This document shows positions 8,098 to 16,599 of a stretch of 64,000 bases of DNA, piece by piece; the stretch's first letter is position 1; every line of letters begins with the position of its first letter. Source of the DNA: Gardnerella leopoldii (GTDB taxonomy: Bacteria > Actinomycetota > Actinomycetes > Actinomycetales > Bifidobacteriaceae); NCBI RefSeq assembly GCF_003293675.1, contig NZ_CP029984.1, positions 1,240,043-1,304,042 on the forward strand, written 5' to 3'. The notes beneath the pieces were generated by a model. That model did no database searches, had not been told where the DNA came from, and saw only the letters and a list, made by a program, of their open reading frames with translations. Made by a program: the position numbers and the translations under genes.

Positions 8098-9483
8098 TTA
8101 CTTGTGTTCTTTGAAGAATTCATACTTGCTTTCTGCAGACTTAAAGTTGGAATTCTTCATGTCTTTTACCATGGTCGCCTGTGCTTCTTTTACTGCGGAA
8201 TCAATAGATTGACCATTTTGCATAACGTTTTGGAACGCTGCCTTGCTGCTGGTTTCCACCGTAGAAGGAGTGATGCCTGGCCAAATCAACCTATTCACGC
8301 GAGGCTGAATAGCCGCCATTACCGGGGCCTTAAGAATCTCTGGATCGTTCTGTAGCGATTTCTTCGCTGGGAACGAGTTCAGATGTTTCACTGCAGAGCG
8401 AATAAAAGCGTCGTTAGCGAGAATGAACTTGATAAAGTCTTGTGCCACGGCCTGCTGTTCTTTACTTTGGTGAGCGTTGATTCCTGGAGTAGATTCGCCA
8501 TTGTAGCGATCATAAGCGAATGGCGTTTCTTTCGTGAATGTTGGAGTTGGGAAAATACCGTATTCTACGTTCGGATATTTTTCTTTCAGTAGGCCTTCAA
8601 GCCAACCCCAAGCGTATACCATTCCGGATTGTCCGTTGCCAAAACTTTGCGTGTAATCAGTACCGAAGTCTGTTGCAATAACTTTGTCTTTGTCGTACAA
8701 ATTCTTTAGGAATTGCATGTTTTCGCGCGTAATTTTGTTGTCAAAATTAGGCTTTTTGCCACTTTTATCGAACGCAAGTTCGCCACGTTGATAGTTCAAG
8801 CCTTGGTTGATTGCAGCGTATGCATCACCATTAACATTGAAACCGGCTTGTACCATTTTGGAACCGTTCCACTTGGTAAGTTTCTTTGCCACCTCGCGCA
8901 ACTCGTCCCAAGTCGTAGGAATATCTGCTTCTGTTAAACCGGCTTCTTTCCAAAGCTTTTTATTGTAGTAAATATTGCCAGTATTGATGACCGAGTCAAT
9001 ATACTTTACTTTTCCGTTGGAATCTTCGTGTGCGACAGAAGAGCTGTAGTCAGCTTCCATTGCTGCCTTGTCAACGTTGTAGTCGGCAGCGTATGGGCGT
9101 ATAAGCTCATCCTTGGAATTGTGAATATTGAACAGAGCTGGGCCGCTTTTGCCTTTGAGTGCTAACGGTAGTTTTGTCCAATAATCGTCCCAAGCAACGT
9201 TCTTCGTTTTGAACGTTACGTTAGGGTAGATTTTCGTATACTGCTTGATCATATCGTAGATTGGGTCGGTACTACTGTCTCCCCAGCTCCAATATTCCAA
9301 AGCAATTGGCTTGCCTTGATTAACAAGATGGTTAGGGTTATATTTCAATGCTTCACCCATTACCGGCAAACCTTTATCTTTTTTTGTGTCGGTTACACCG
9401 GCAGAATTGCTGCCACACGCGCTAACACTAGCAAGCATGCCTAAAACAGCGACACATGAAATACATATTTTTCTAATGTTCAT
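8098..9483 (-). CDS. Extracellular sugar-binding lipoprotein
   Basis: Solute-binding protein (family 1) that captures the sugar for the two permeases downstream. From the ATG at 9481-9483 the product is 461 residues, with a lipoprotein signal ending LASVSAC and lipid-modified Cys23, followed by an Asn/Ser/Gly/Lys-rich linker. The mature part contains family features such as IALEYWSWGDSSTDP and GIFPTPTFTKETPFAYDRYNGES. The open frame could begin 23 codons earlier, but only the chosen start puts the signal peptide at the N-terminus. It is the first gene of the operon, and the promoter and operators lie just upstream (9523-9665). Confidence 0.92.
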   Translation of the reverse strand: MNIRKICISCVAVLGMLASVSACGSNSAGVTDTKKDKGLPVMGEALKYNPNHLVNQGKPIALEYWSWGDSSTDPIYDMIKQYTKIYPNVTFKTKNVAWDDYWTKLPLALKGKSGPALFNIHNSKDELIRPYAADYNVDKAAMEADYSSSVAHEDSNGKVKYIDSVINTGNIYYNKKLWKEAGLTEADIPTTWDELREVAKKLTKWNGSKMVQAGFNVNGDAYAAINQGLNYQRGELAFDKSGKKPNFDNKITRENMQFLKNLYDKDKVIATDFGTDYTQSFGNGQSGMVYAWGWLEGLLKEKYPNVEYGIFPTPTFTKETPFAYDRYNGESTPGINAHQSKEQQAVAQDFIKFILANDAFIRSAVKHLNSFPAKKSLQNDPEILKAPVMAAIQPRVNRLIWPGITPSTVETSSKAAFQNVMQNGQSIDSAVKEAQATMVKDMKNSNFKSAESKYEFFKEHK

Positions 9484-9522
9484 TGTTACTCCACTTCTTC
9501 GTGAAATTAATGGGTAAAATCT

Positions 9523-9552
9523 ATAATATTGCGAAAAGTTTTCACTGGTCAA
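9523..9552 (-). promoter_or_regulatory. Predicted promoter of the GH31 uptake operon
   Basis: On the minus strand TTGACC (9547-9552) and TATTAT (9523-9528) are separated by 18 bases, a good sigma-70-type pair, with transcription starting about 30 bases before the binding-protein ATG. A half-conserved operator lies immediately upstream at 9567-9584. Confidence 0.55.
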
Positions 9553-9566
9553 ACAGAAAAAATGTG

Positions 9567-9584
9567 AATGTAAAGGTTTTCATT
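9567..9584. promoter_or_regulatory. Operator-like site O1 (AATGTAAA-GG-TTTTCATT)
   Basis: Imperfect inverted repeat matching the perfect palindrome O2 at 9646-9665 in its outer bases. It sits directly upstream of the operon's -35 box. LacI-family proteins bind such central-dyad palindromes, so the divergent regulator at 9757 is the natural candidate (inference). Confidence 0.5.
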
Positions 9585-9645
9585 TCGAATCCGTTAAACT
9601 GCACCATTTTTGCGAAAATAAATACTTTTTTACCCGCGTGTCTAA

Positions 9646-9665
9646 AAATGTAAACCTTTACATTT
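9646..9665. promoter_or_regulatory. Operator-like perfect palindrome O2
   Basis: AAATGTAAA and TTTACATTT flank CC, a perfect 9+9 inverted repeat about 95 bases before the regulator gene at 9757. The centre-to-centre distance to O1 is 80 bases. Together the two sites could bridge the divergent promoters and repress both directions. Confidence 0.65.
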
Positions 9666-9756
9666 ATTGTATTTACATAACACTTATATGTTCTTTTTGA
9701 AGGGTATATATAACACTCTTCATATTTGAGCAAAAACAAAGAACAGAAGAAATAAA

Positions 9757-10782
9757 ATGTCAAAAAACAGTATTAGCGATGTAGCTACGCTAGCAGGGGT
9801 TTCCATAGCCACTGTCTCTAGAACTTTCGCTCACCCAGACAAAGTAGCGCCAGCAACACGAGCAAAAGTTACGCAAGCAGCAGAACAACTCGACTTTACT
9901 GTATCAAGAACCGCAGGAGTACTGAAATCAGGCAAATCATACCGCATAGCACTACTTATTGGTAGCAGTCGCATAGAATGGTTTAGTGCTTCTATTATTG
10001 AAGGATTAAACGCTACGTTGCACGCAGCCGGATATGATCTAGTAATTTATTCAGTAGATGGTATCGAACAGCGTAAAACTTTCTTCAAAGAACTACCTTT
10101 ACGCGGTAATACTGATGCCGTAATCGTATCTTCTTTCGATATCAGCAACAATGAGGCAGAGCAACTTCAACGCATAAAGGTACCTATTGTGGGCATTAAT
10201 TGTGTAGCGTCTAAAATTCTTTCTGCAGCAATCAGCATTGACGATACTGCAGGAATTAAACTTGCAGTGCGCCATCTCACTACTTTAGGCCACAAAAAAC
10301 TACTGTATGTTTACGAACATTTTAATTCACCACTTCGCTTCAGTTCTTCGAGACGAATTACCAGTTTTGAAACGATATGCAACGATACACCAGGAGTTCA
10401 AGGGAAAATCTTACCAATTGACTTTGGAGACAATCCCTTAGATGCCACTATTTCAGAACTATTTTCAAGCAGCAACCCTCCTACTGCACTGTGCTTTCAC
10501 CAAGATTCCACAGCTATACCGTTCCTGTTTCGTTTACAAAAACTAGGCATACGAGTGCCAGAAGATTTGTCTATTATTGGTTTTGACAATAGTACTTTTG
10601 CAGAAGCATTAGGCTTAACTACTATTCGACAAAATCCATGTCTGATGGCTCAGCAAGCCGCAAATATTGCTTTAGCACTTATTAACGAGCAGCCAATTAC
10701 AAGACGCCATATTACAGCTCCGCTTCAGCTTCTAATCCGAAACTCAACTGGTCCTGCCCCAGACATTACATCTGCAAACTGA
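9757..10782 (+). CDS. LacI-family transcriptional regulator
   Basis: Sugar-responsive DNA-binding protein of 341 residues. The N-terminal helix-turn-helix reads ISDVATLAGVSIATVSRTFA (residues 6-25), with the hinge helix region ending near residue 60. The ligand-binding core follows, with IIGFDNSTFAEALGLTTIRQNP near the C-terminus. It is transcribed away from the GH31 uptake operon, with two palindromes in the shared gap, the classic arrangement of a local repressor. It is a close paralogue of the regulator at 25337: both contain WFSASII(E/Q)GLN followed by HTAGYDL or HAAGYDL. The inducing sugar is unknown. Confidence 0.93.
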   Translation: MSKNSISDVATLAGVSIATVSRTFAHPDKVAPATRAKVTQAAEQLDFTVSRTAGVLKSGKSYRIALLIGSSRIEWFSASIIEGLNATLHAAGYDLVIYSVDGIEQRKTFFKELPLRGNTDAVIVSSFDISNNEAEQLQRIKVPIVGINCVASKILSAAISIDDTAGIKLAVRHLTTLGHKKLLYVYEHFNSPLRFSSSRRITSFETICNDTPGVQGKILPIDFGDNPLDATISELFSSSNPPTALCFHQDSTAIPFLFRLQKLGIRVPEDLSIIGFDNSTFAEALGLTTIRQNPCLMAQQAANIALALINEQPITRRHITAPLQLLIRNSTGPAPDITSAN

Positions 10783-10844
10783 TTAGCGAATCAGATTAGA
10801 AAACTAGGTTTAAACGCTATGCAAGGCGTAGTACCAAACTCGCT

Positions 10845-10870
10845 TTATAGCAAACCCTGATTTGCTATAA
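10845..10870. terminator. Hairpin between convergent genes
   Basis: TTATAGCAAA, loop CCCTGA, TTTGCTATAA: a perfect 10-bp stem between the LacI-type gene and the convergent TraX-family gene. AAACCCTGATTTGC then repeats directly downstream. There is no long T-tract, so strength as a terminator is uncertain. Confidence 0.45.
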
Positions 10871-10930
10871 ACCCTGATTTGCGGTAAAACTCGCCTTACA
10901 AACAAATCCAAAAACTGCTACGAAATGTTT

Positions 10931-11767
10931 TCAACGCAAGAATACTGCAAACACTGACGCAATGATCAACATCAGCGGATACCACACATACATAACACAA
11001 CGGAATGTCGTCGAGTTTTTAGGACCATCACCATAAGCGCTACGATAATGCAACACAGCCACACCAATACCAGGTGCAAGCATCGACATAGCACCGAACA
11101 TTCCTGCAGTCATCTCCATAGTAATTTCGCGCTTTTTTAATAATTCAAAAAGAAGTACGAAAATAAGCAAAGTTACACCGCCGAAGAAAATTCCATGCTG
11201 CACAAAAACTTTTCCTATCAAATTCCAAAGAAGACCCGCAATGATAAGCACAGTAATAGCAAAACCTTTACTAAATCCGCTTAAACGCTCCCTAATTGTA
11301 TCTATACTCGAAAGTACAAATAGTGCGATAACCATTGCAAATACAGGATTTTGCGAACGCATGTCGAACAAACATTTTGAATTCACCAAATCGTATGGAA
11401 CTTCGCAGACCACTGCTAAAATCAACAATCTTAACATGTAAAGATTCAAATTATGAGTATTGTGATATCCGCGTACTAATATCCACGCATACCATGGCAC
11501 TGCAGTCCAGCTTATAAATTCGCAAACTAATATGACTGTCAATGCGAACATATTATTGGTTACTGTTCCGCCGAACATTCGTGCAATTACTGTGTTACTA
11601 AATGCACCTAGCATAAGCATAAAAGCGCCGAGCATTTTAAGTTTATTGAGCGTGATTCCAGTTTTTATGTTACGGTCAGCACGAATTGGTTTGCCGTTTG
11701 CGTCAAGCATTTCCTTATTCGCGTTACCGCTATCACGCATTATTGCTTTACCACTATTAATACCCAT
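10931..11767 (-). CDS. TraX-family multipass membrane protein
   Basis: Integral membrane protein of 278 residues with about seven to eight hydrophobic segments. The stretch VVCEVPYDLVNSKCLF followed by RSQNPVFAMVIALFVL matches the TraX family pattern (a conserved proline-aspartate motif, then SQN and a hydrophobic helix). The founding TraX acetylates F-pilin, but chromosomal Gram-positive members have no known substrate; they are probable membrane O/N-acyltransferases. The N-terminal 40 residues are polar and charged and are probably cytoplasmic. The start is supported by AAGGACGTGCA before the ATG. It lies alone between the two sugar-utilisation modules, so its role is not evident from context. 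Confidence 0.75.
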   Translation of the reverse strand: MGINSGKAIMRDSGNANKEMLDANGKPIRADRNIKTGITLNKLKMLGAFMLMLGAFSNTVIARMFGGTVTNNMFALTVILVCEFISWTAVPWYAWILVRGYHNTHNLNLYMLRLLILAVVCEVPYDLVNSKCLFDMRSQNPVFAMVIALFVLSSIDTIRERLSGFSKGFAITVLIIAGLLWNLIGKVFVQHGIFFGGVTLLIFVLLFELLKKREITMEMTAGMFGAMSMLAPGIGVAVLHYRSAYGDGPKNSTTFRCVMYVWYPLMLIIASVFAVFLR

Positions 11768-11844
11768 TGCACGTCCTTGTTTATTTGCGCATACCTAGTT
11801 TATATAAACTTTATCTGTAGTTACGTATCTAACTAACCTGTAAT

Positions 11845-13545
11845 TTACATTCCAAACACTGCAAAACTTTGAGCGCCGAGTGTTAAGCAATCACCATTAA
11901 CTGATATTTCTCCAATTTTAAGTAATGGATTGTAAGCAGATTCTTGCGTAAGATTCGCTAATGCTTCTAATGAAACTGTTTCGCTATTTACACCTGGGTT
12001 CATAACCACAATGCTTCGTTCCACAGCTGATTCTCCTACGTCACCTTTTGCGCAACGCTCGTAAGCAAAGCCGCGGCCGTCAACCGGAGCATACAAAACT
12101 CTCCAAGACGCGTCAGCTTGCAAAGATTTGCGACTATGGCGAAGCGCAATAAGCGAGCGCACCCACGAAAGGAAGGAATCTTCGCAATTAATTTGCGCAG
12201 AAACAGTTGGAATTTCACCACTTTCCACTGCTTGTTTTCGAGAATTTGCGCAAGTTCTTCCGTCTGCTCGCGCTTCAACAGGCAAGTATAATTTAGATTT
12301 TGCAGCCATCGAGAAGCCAAAATTCTTTGCATCGTCCCATTGCATTGGCGTACGAGTGCCCGTACGAGCGTAGCCGCCTTCTTTTGTTGGAATATCGCGA
12401 TATTTCATGCCAATTTCGTCGCCATAATACACGAATGGCACGCCTGGCATAGTGAGTATCATGCCGAAAGCCACGCGACGCTCACGATCGCCAAGACGCG
12501 GAGCAAGACGCGGCGTATCGTGATTGCACGTGATGAAACTAAAGTAACCTTGCGAATAGGTTGACTCATATTGTGGGCAATAATCGTCTAAAAATGGGCA
12601 AATACTGCCGCCGCCGTGCGCATTAAAGTAGCTGTGATCATGCTCAGGATTGCCGTCTAAAGCATTATCAACATCACGAGCTAAACGTGCGTAACCGTTA
12701 GGGTTTCCATCCCAGCGCCAATTCAAATAGAAGTCCATGTCGAATCCTGCAGTAAGAGCCTGACGTGGCCTGCCCCATTCGGACACAAAAGCAGCCTGCG
12801 GATACTCTTCTTTCACAGTGCCAAGCATTTCCTGCCATGCGCGAATTGTATTGTCTTTGCCAAGGCTTCCTTCGCCATTATTGTCATCGTTTTTTACAAG
12901 CGAATCAGCCATATCAACTCGGAATCCATCCGCACCAAGCGAAAGCCAAAATCGCATAATATCAACCATTGCAGCGCGAGTTTCTGCCGCTTCTTTGGAA
13001 TCTGGAGCGGATTGCCAAGCTCGATCCCTATGTGCAAAACCGTAGTTTAATGCAGGCTGACATTTGAAGAAGTTTAGAATATAAGTGGCGTCACGTTCAG
13101 TTTCACCGCCAATAAACGGCATAGAATAGCCGCTAAACGCACTGTCTGTCCAAATATATCGCTTGCTAAATTCGTTTTCTTCAGCTTTCGAACTTTCCTT
13201 AAACCACTCGTGTTCTTCACTCGTATGACCCGGCACTAAGTCAAGCAATATGCGGATTCCTCGGTTGTGAGCTTCACTAAAAAGCTGCTTTAAATCTTCG
13301 TTCGTTCCGTAACGCGCAGCTACTTTTTTGTAGTCGCGCACGTCATAGCCCGCATCTTTAAAAGGCGAGTCATAGCAGGGATTAAGCCAAATTGCGTTGC
13401 AACCAAGCGATTTTACATAGTCTAACTTTTCGATAATTCCTTGAATATCGCCTATGCCATCGCCATTGGAATCACAAAAACTTTGCGGATAGATTTCGTA
13501 AAAAACCGCGTCTTTAAGCCACTGAGCATGATCGTATAATGCCAT
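11845..13545 (-). CDS. GH13 alpha-glucosidase
   Basis: Cytoplasmic alpha-amylase-family enzyme, 566 residues, no signal peptide. The conserved regions are complete: VFYEIYPQSFCDSNGDGIGD near the N-terminus, LDLVPGHTS, the nucleophile in DGFRVDMAD (D211), the acid/base in VSEWGRP (E256), and the transition-state Asp in TCNHDTPR (D343). Substrate is probably maltose or short malto- or isomalto-oligosaccharides, feeding glucose from MalEFG uptake. It is divergent from malE, and their shared 258-base gap contains an operator-like TTGCAAACGA motif. GAAGGGTGA precedes the ATG. Exact subfamily (maltase versus oligo-1,6-glucosidase or trehalose-type) is not resolved. Confidence 0.9.
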   Translation of the reverse strand: MALYDHAQWLKDAVFYEIYPQSFCDSNGDGIGDIQGIIEKLDYVKSLGCNAIWLNPCYDSPFKDAGYDVRDYKKVAARYGTNEDLKQLFSEAHNRGIRILLDLVPGHTSEEHEWFKESSKAEENEFSKRYIWTDSAFSGYSMPFIGGETERDATYILNFFKCQPALNYGFAHRDRAWQSAPDSKEAAETRAAMVDIMRFWLSLGADGFRVDMADSLVKNDDNNGEGSLGKDNTIRAWQEMLGTVKEEYPQAAFVSEWGRPRQALTAGFDMDFYLNWRWDGNPNGYARLARDVDNALDGNPEHDHSYFNAHGGGSICPFLDDYCPQYESTYSQGYFSFITCNHDTPRLAPRLGDRERRVAFGMILTMPGVPFVYYGDEIGMKYRDIPTKEGGYARTGTRTPMQWDDAKNFGFSMAAKSKLYLPVEARADGRTCANSRKQAVESGEIPTVSAQINCEDSFLSWVRSLIALRHSRKSLQADASWRVLYAPVDGRGFAYERCAKGDVGESAVERSIVVMNPGVNSETVSLEALANLTQESAYNPLLKIGEISVNGDCLTLGAQSFAVFGM

Positions 13546-13638
13546 TATTTCACCCTTCTAGCGTTGTGCTACTTAGTTTACACACAACCACTTGAAAAAA
13601 TTTATAGGGCAAAATATACAGACTAACCCGCCACTCAT

Positions 13639-13667
13639 TTGCAAACGACACGATATCCGTGTATACT
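13639..13667 (+). promoter_or_regulatory. Predicted malE promoter with overlapping operator
   Basis: TTGCAA (13639-13644) and TATACT (13662-13667) are spaced by exactly 17 bases. The -35 box is the start of TTGCAAACGA, the motif shared with the malQ promoter and others. Between the boxes lies a dyad, ACACG-ATATC-CGTGT (13648-13662). Bound regulator would occlude RNA polymerase. TTGCAA is its own reverse complement, so it may also contribute to a leftward promoter for the GH13 gene. Confidence 0.65.
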
Positions 13668-13803
13668 ACACAGTGCTTACGAACGGATTTGTGAGACTTG
13701 TGACGCTGCTCTACGCAGCAATCGCGATGTTGCGCCACAACGGAGTCCGTTACTACGCCACCAAATGATATGCCGGTTTTTGGCATGATATAGGAGGTCA
13801 AGG
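13668..13803 (+). other. Structured 5' leader of malE
   Basis: About 130 transcribed bases precede the malE ATG. Small inverted repeats are visible: GCTGC-TCTAC-GCAGC (13712-13726), AACGGAGTCCGTT (about 13740-13752) and ATGCC-GGTTTTT-GGCAT just before AGGAGG. They may affect mRNA stability or translation; no known riboswitch class is recognised. Confidence 0.35.
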
Positions 13804-15033
13804 ATGACGAATATTAAGAAGATGCTGGGTGCAGGTCTTGCAGTTGCTACTTTGTTTGGATTTGCAGCTTGCGGTTCAAGCACTAACAATAGCGATAAGA
13901 AGGCTGCTGATTCAGCACCTGTTCAGCTCACCGTTTGGGGTTCTGCTGACGATCAGAAAGATGGCGGCTGGATTAAGACTGTTGAAGCAGAATTCAAGAA
14001 GGAAAATCCAAACGTTACTTTCAAGAACGCTGTTGTTGAGCCACCAGACGCTGCTAAGGCTGTTAAGCAGGATGCTAAGGCTGCTGCTGATGTGTTCCTC
14101 TTCCCTAACGATCAGCTCGGCGACTTGGTAAAGGCTGGAGCAATCGGCGAATTAAGCGATGACGCCACAAAGCAAGTTAAGGAACAGAACGAAGATACTT
14201 TGATCAAGTCTGTTACCGCTCAGGACGGTAAGCTTTACGGCGTTCCTTACACCGGCAACACTTGGTTCATGTACTACAACAAGTCCAAGTTCTCCGCTGA
14301 TGACGTTAAGTCCCTCGACAAGATGCTTGAAAAAGGCAAGGTTTCATTCGATCTTGCTAATGCTTGGTATCTCCCAGGCTTCTACCTCGATGGCAATATG
14401 ACTCTCTTCGGCGAAAGTGGAAACGATGCTAAGGCTGGCATGAAGCTCAGTGATAAGGCTGCTGAAGTTACCAAGTACATTGCAACAAAGCTCGTTGGAA
14501 ACGAAAAGCACTTCGTACTTGATGGAAATGGTCGCGGCTTGGCTGGCTTGAAGGACGGCTCCGTTGATGCAATATTCTCCGGTTCTTGGGATGCAGCCAA
14601 GGTTAAGGACGCCTTGAAGGATAACTATGCTGCAGCTGCTCTTCCAACCTTCAAGACTGAGTCTGGCGAGCACCAGATGAAGTCCTTCGCTGGTTCTAAG
14701 GCTGTTGCTTACAACACCAACACCAAGTCTCCAGAGATGGCTGCTAAGTTCGCTGCATTCTTGGGCTCCAAGAAGTCCCAGCAGATTGCTTTCGAAAAGG
14801 AAGGTGCAATTCCTTCTGACAAGTCCCTTGCTGACAGCGTAAAGGCAGAGCCAGCTGCTGTTGCTCAGATGGAAACCATTGCTAAGACTTCTGTCTTGCA
14901 GCCAGCAATTCCTGAAATGGGTAAGTTCTGGGATCCAGTTCAAGCATTCGGCACTTCTATCTCCACCGGTAAGATTACTGGCGATAATGCTGCCGCGCAG
15001 ACCGCAGAATTTGCTAAGGGCCTAGAGAAGTAA
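13804..15033 (+). CDS. malE: Maltose/maltodextrin-binding lipoprotein MalE
   Basis: Binding subunit of the maltodextrin importer; 409 residues. The signal peptide ends FGFAAC with lipid-modified Cys23, then a Ser/Asn/Lys linker. The mature protein opens QLTVWGSADDQKDGGWIKTVEAEF, and ADVFLFPNDQLGDLVKAGAI with GVPYTGNTWFMYYNKSKF are MalE-type features. Codon use is strongly biased (AAG, CTC, GCT repeated), suggesting very high expression. AGGAGG precedes the ATG. Genes for two permeases follow in the same direction after a strong hairpin. Assignment to maltodextrin rests on family features plus neighbouring pullulanase and malQ. Confidence 0.9.
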   Translation: MTNIKKMLGAGLAVATLFGFAACGSSTNNSDKKAADSAPVQLTVWGSADDQKDGGWIKTVEAEFKKENPNVTFKNAVVEPPDAAKAVKQDAKAAADVFLFPNDQLGDLVKAGAIGELSDDATKQVKEQNEDTLIKSVTAQDGKLYGVPYTGNTWFMYYNKSKFSADDVKSLDKMLEKGKVSFDLANAWYLPGFYLDGNMTLFGESGNDAKAGMKLSDKAAEVTKYIATKLVGNEKHFVLDGNGRGLAGLKDGSVDAIFSGSWDAAKVKDALKDNYAAAALPTFKTESGEHQMKSFAGSKAVAYNTNTKSPEMAAKFAAFLGSKKSQQIAFEKEGAIPSDKSLADSVKAEPAAVAQMETIAKTSVLQPAIPEMGKFWDPVQAFGTSISTGKITGDNAAAQTAEFAKGLEK

Positions 15034-15101
15034 GTAAACAAAACTTACTCTAGCCAACAAATCTAAATAGATGCATAAGCAGTGTTTTATGCACTTTGAG
15101 T

Positions 15102-15153
15102 AAAACAATGCGCCCCAGCCCCCGCTCCGGCAAGGGGTGGGGCGCATTGTTTA
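15102..15153 (+). terminator. Strong hairpin between malE and malF (attenuator)
   Basis: AAACAATGCGCCCCA pairs with TGGGGCGCATTGTTT around a loop containing a second small GC-rich helix. Only a short T-run follows the stem, so it is probably a partial terminator or a 3'-end stabiliser of malE mRNA, giving more binding protein than permease. Confidence 0.75.
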
Positions 15154-15192
15154 TCTTCTACAAAATAATTTTGTTTACATGAAAGGCATGTC

Positions 15193-16599
15193 ATGACTGG
15201 CACGACATCCACAAAGCGAGAAAGACGCCAGAAGAAGACGTCAACTGCAGAACGCTTTGCTCCTTCACCTTATTCACTGAAAGAGGCTGCAAAACATGCG
15301 GACATTCTTTCATGGATTTCTGTTGTTATATTTGGCTTTGGCAATTTTGTCCGCAAGCAATACATCAAAGGCGTTATATTCTTAGCGTGTGAAGCAGCTT
15401 TATTCGGATTCTTATTTACAATTGGATTGGATTATCTTCCAAAAATTAACACTCTTGGCACAGTAGAACAGGGCAGAGTTAAAGTCAACGGATTCTGGCG
15501 ATACAGTGCGGGCGATAATTCTGTAGAAATTTTACTGTATGGAGTTATGTCGATATTAGCGATTGTATTGCTTGTATATCTGGCAACTCTCGCTCTTCGC
15601 AGCGCGTACAAAGCGCAATCTGTAATGGCAGACGGCAAGAAGCCACTTAATTTCATTGATGATGCTAAGACTCTTCTTGACGAAAAAGCACACGTCGGTT
15701 TTATGACTCTTCCAACTGCTGGCATTGTGTTATTCACAATTTTGCCATTGTTCTTCATGATTTCTATGGCTTTCACAAGCTATGATGAGAATCATCAACA
15801 AAAATTCAGCTGGATTGGGTTAGACGTTTTTTCTCAATTCTTAACCGGAAAAAGTGATTTAATTAAAGCTGACGTATTCTTTGACGTATTAATCTGGACT
15901 CTTGTTTGGGCATTCCTTGCAACCTTCCTGAACTTCTTCCTCGGCATGTTCATTGCAATGATAATCAATAGAAAGTCCACTCGTCTTAAGGGATTGTGGC
16001 GAACTTGCTTCTCACTTACAATTGCAGTTCCACAGTTTGTTTCATTGCTTATTATGAACAATATGCTTAGCCAGAACGGTGTTATTAACATTGTCTTTAA
16101 GCAAAACGGTTGGATACATCAAGAGCTTCCTTTCCTTACGGATGTAACTTGGGCTCGAGTGACGGTAATTCTTATCAATCTTTGGGTTGGTATCCCATTC
16201 ACCATCATGCAGATTACAGGTATCTTGCAGAACGTTCCTGCAGAACTTTACGAAGCTGCAGAGCTCGATGGCGCAGGTTGGTGGCAACGTTTCATGAACG
16301 TCACAATGCCATACATCATCTTTGTTATGACTCCATATTTGATTACTACCTTTACTGGCAACATCAATAACTTCAACGTTATTTACCTCTTAACAAAAGG
16401 TGGTCCAGCAAGTAGCAAAGTCAACAGTGCAGGCGGCACCGACTTGCTTATCACATGGCTCTACAAGTTGACTGTTGACCAGCAAAACTACAACGCAGGT
16501 GCAGTAATTGGTATTTTGACATTCATGGTACTTGCCGTCGTAGCACTGATTACGTATCGCAACTCTGGATCTTACAAGAATGAGGAGGGATTCCGGTGA
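15193..16599 (+). CDS. malF: Maltodextrin ABC transporter permease MalF
   Basis: Membrane subunit of 468 residues, longer than usual CUT1 permeases because of an N-terminal region (about residues 1-170) with extra membrane segments (ISVVIFGFGNFV, VIFLACEAALFGFLFTIGL, ILLYGVMSILAIVLLVYLAT). That is the MalF pattern. The core permease part has the EAA loop EAAELDGAGWWQRFMNVTMPY and FNVIYLLTKGGPASS. The basic N-terminus (KRERRQKKTS) is cytoplasmic. Its stop overlaps the GTG start of malG. It works with MalE and MalG and an unlinked ATPase. Confidence 0.92.
   Translation: MTGTTSTKRERRQKKTSTAERFAPSPYSLKEAAKHADILSWISVVIFGFGNFVRKQYIKGVIFLACEAALFGFLFTIGLDYLPKINTLGTVEQGRVKVNGFWRYSAGDNSVEILLYGVMSILAIVLLVYLATLALRSAYKAQSVMADGKKPLNFIDDAKTLLDEKAHVGFMTLPTAGIVLFTILPLFFMISMAFTSYDENHQQKFSWIGLDVFSQFLTGKSDLIKADVFFDVLIWTLVWAFLATFLNFFLGMFIAMIINRKSTRLKGLWRTCFSLTIAVPQFVSLLIMNNMLSQNGVINIVFKQNGWIHQELPFLTDVTWARVTVILINLWVGIPFTIMQITGILQNVPAELYEAAELDGAGWWQRFMNVTMPYIIFVMTPYLITTFTGNINNFNVIYLLTKGGPASSKVNSAGGTDLLITWLYKLTVDQQNYNAGAVIGILTFMVLAVVALITYRNSGSYKNEEGFR

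Noticed and set aside
9542-9763. 73-codon minus-strand open frame between divergent genes
   Set aside because: It spans the promoter/operator region, has Phe/Tyr/Lys-rich composition from AT-rich DNA, and lacks a ribosome-binding site.
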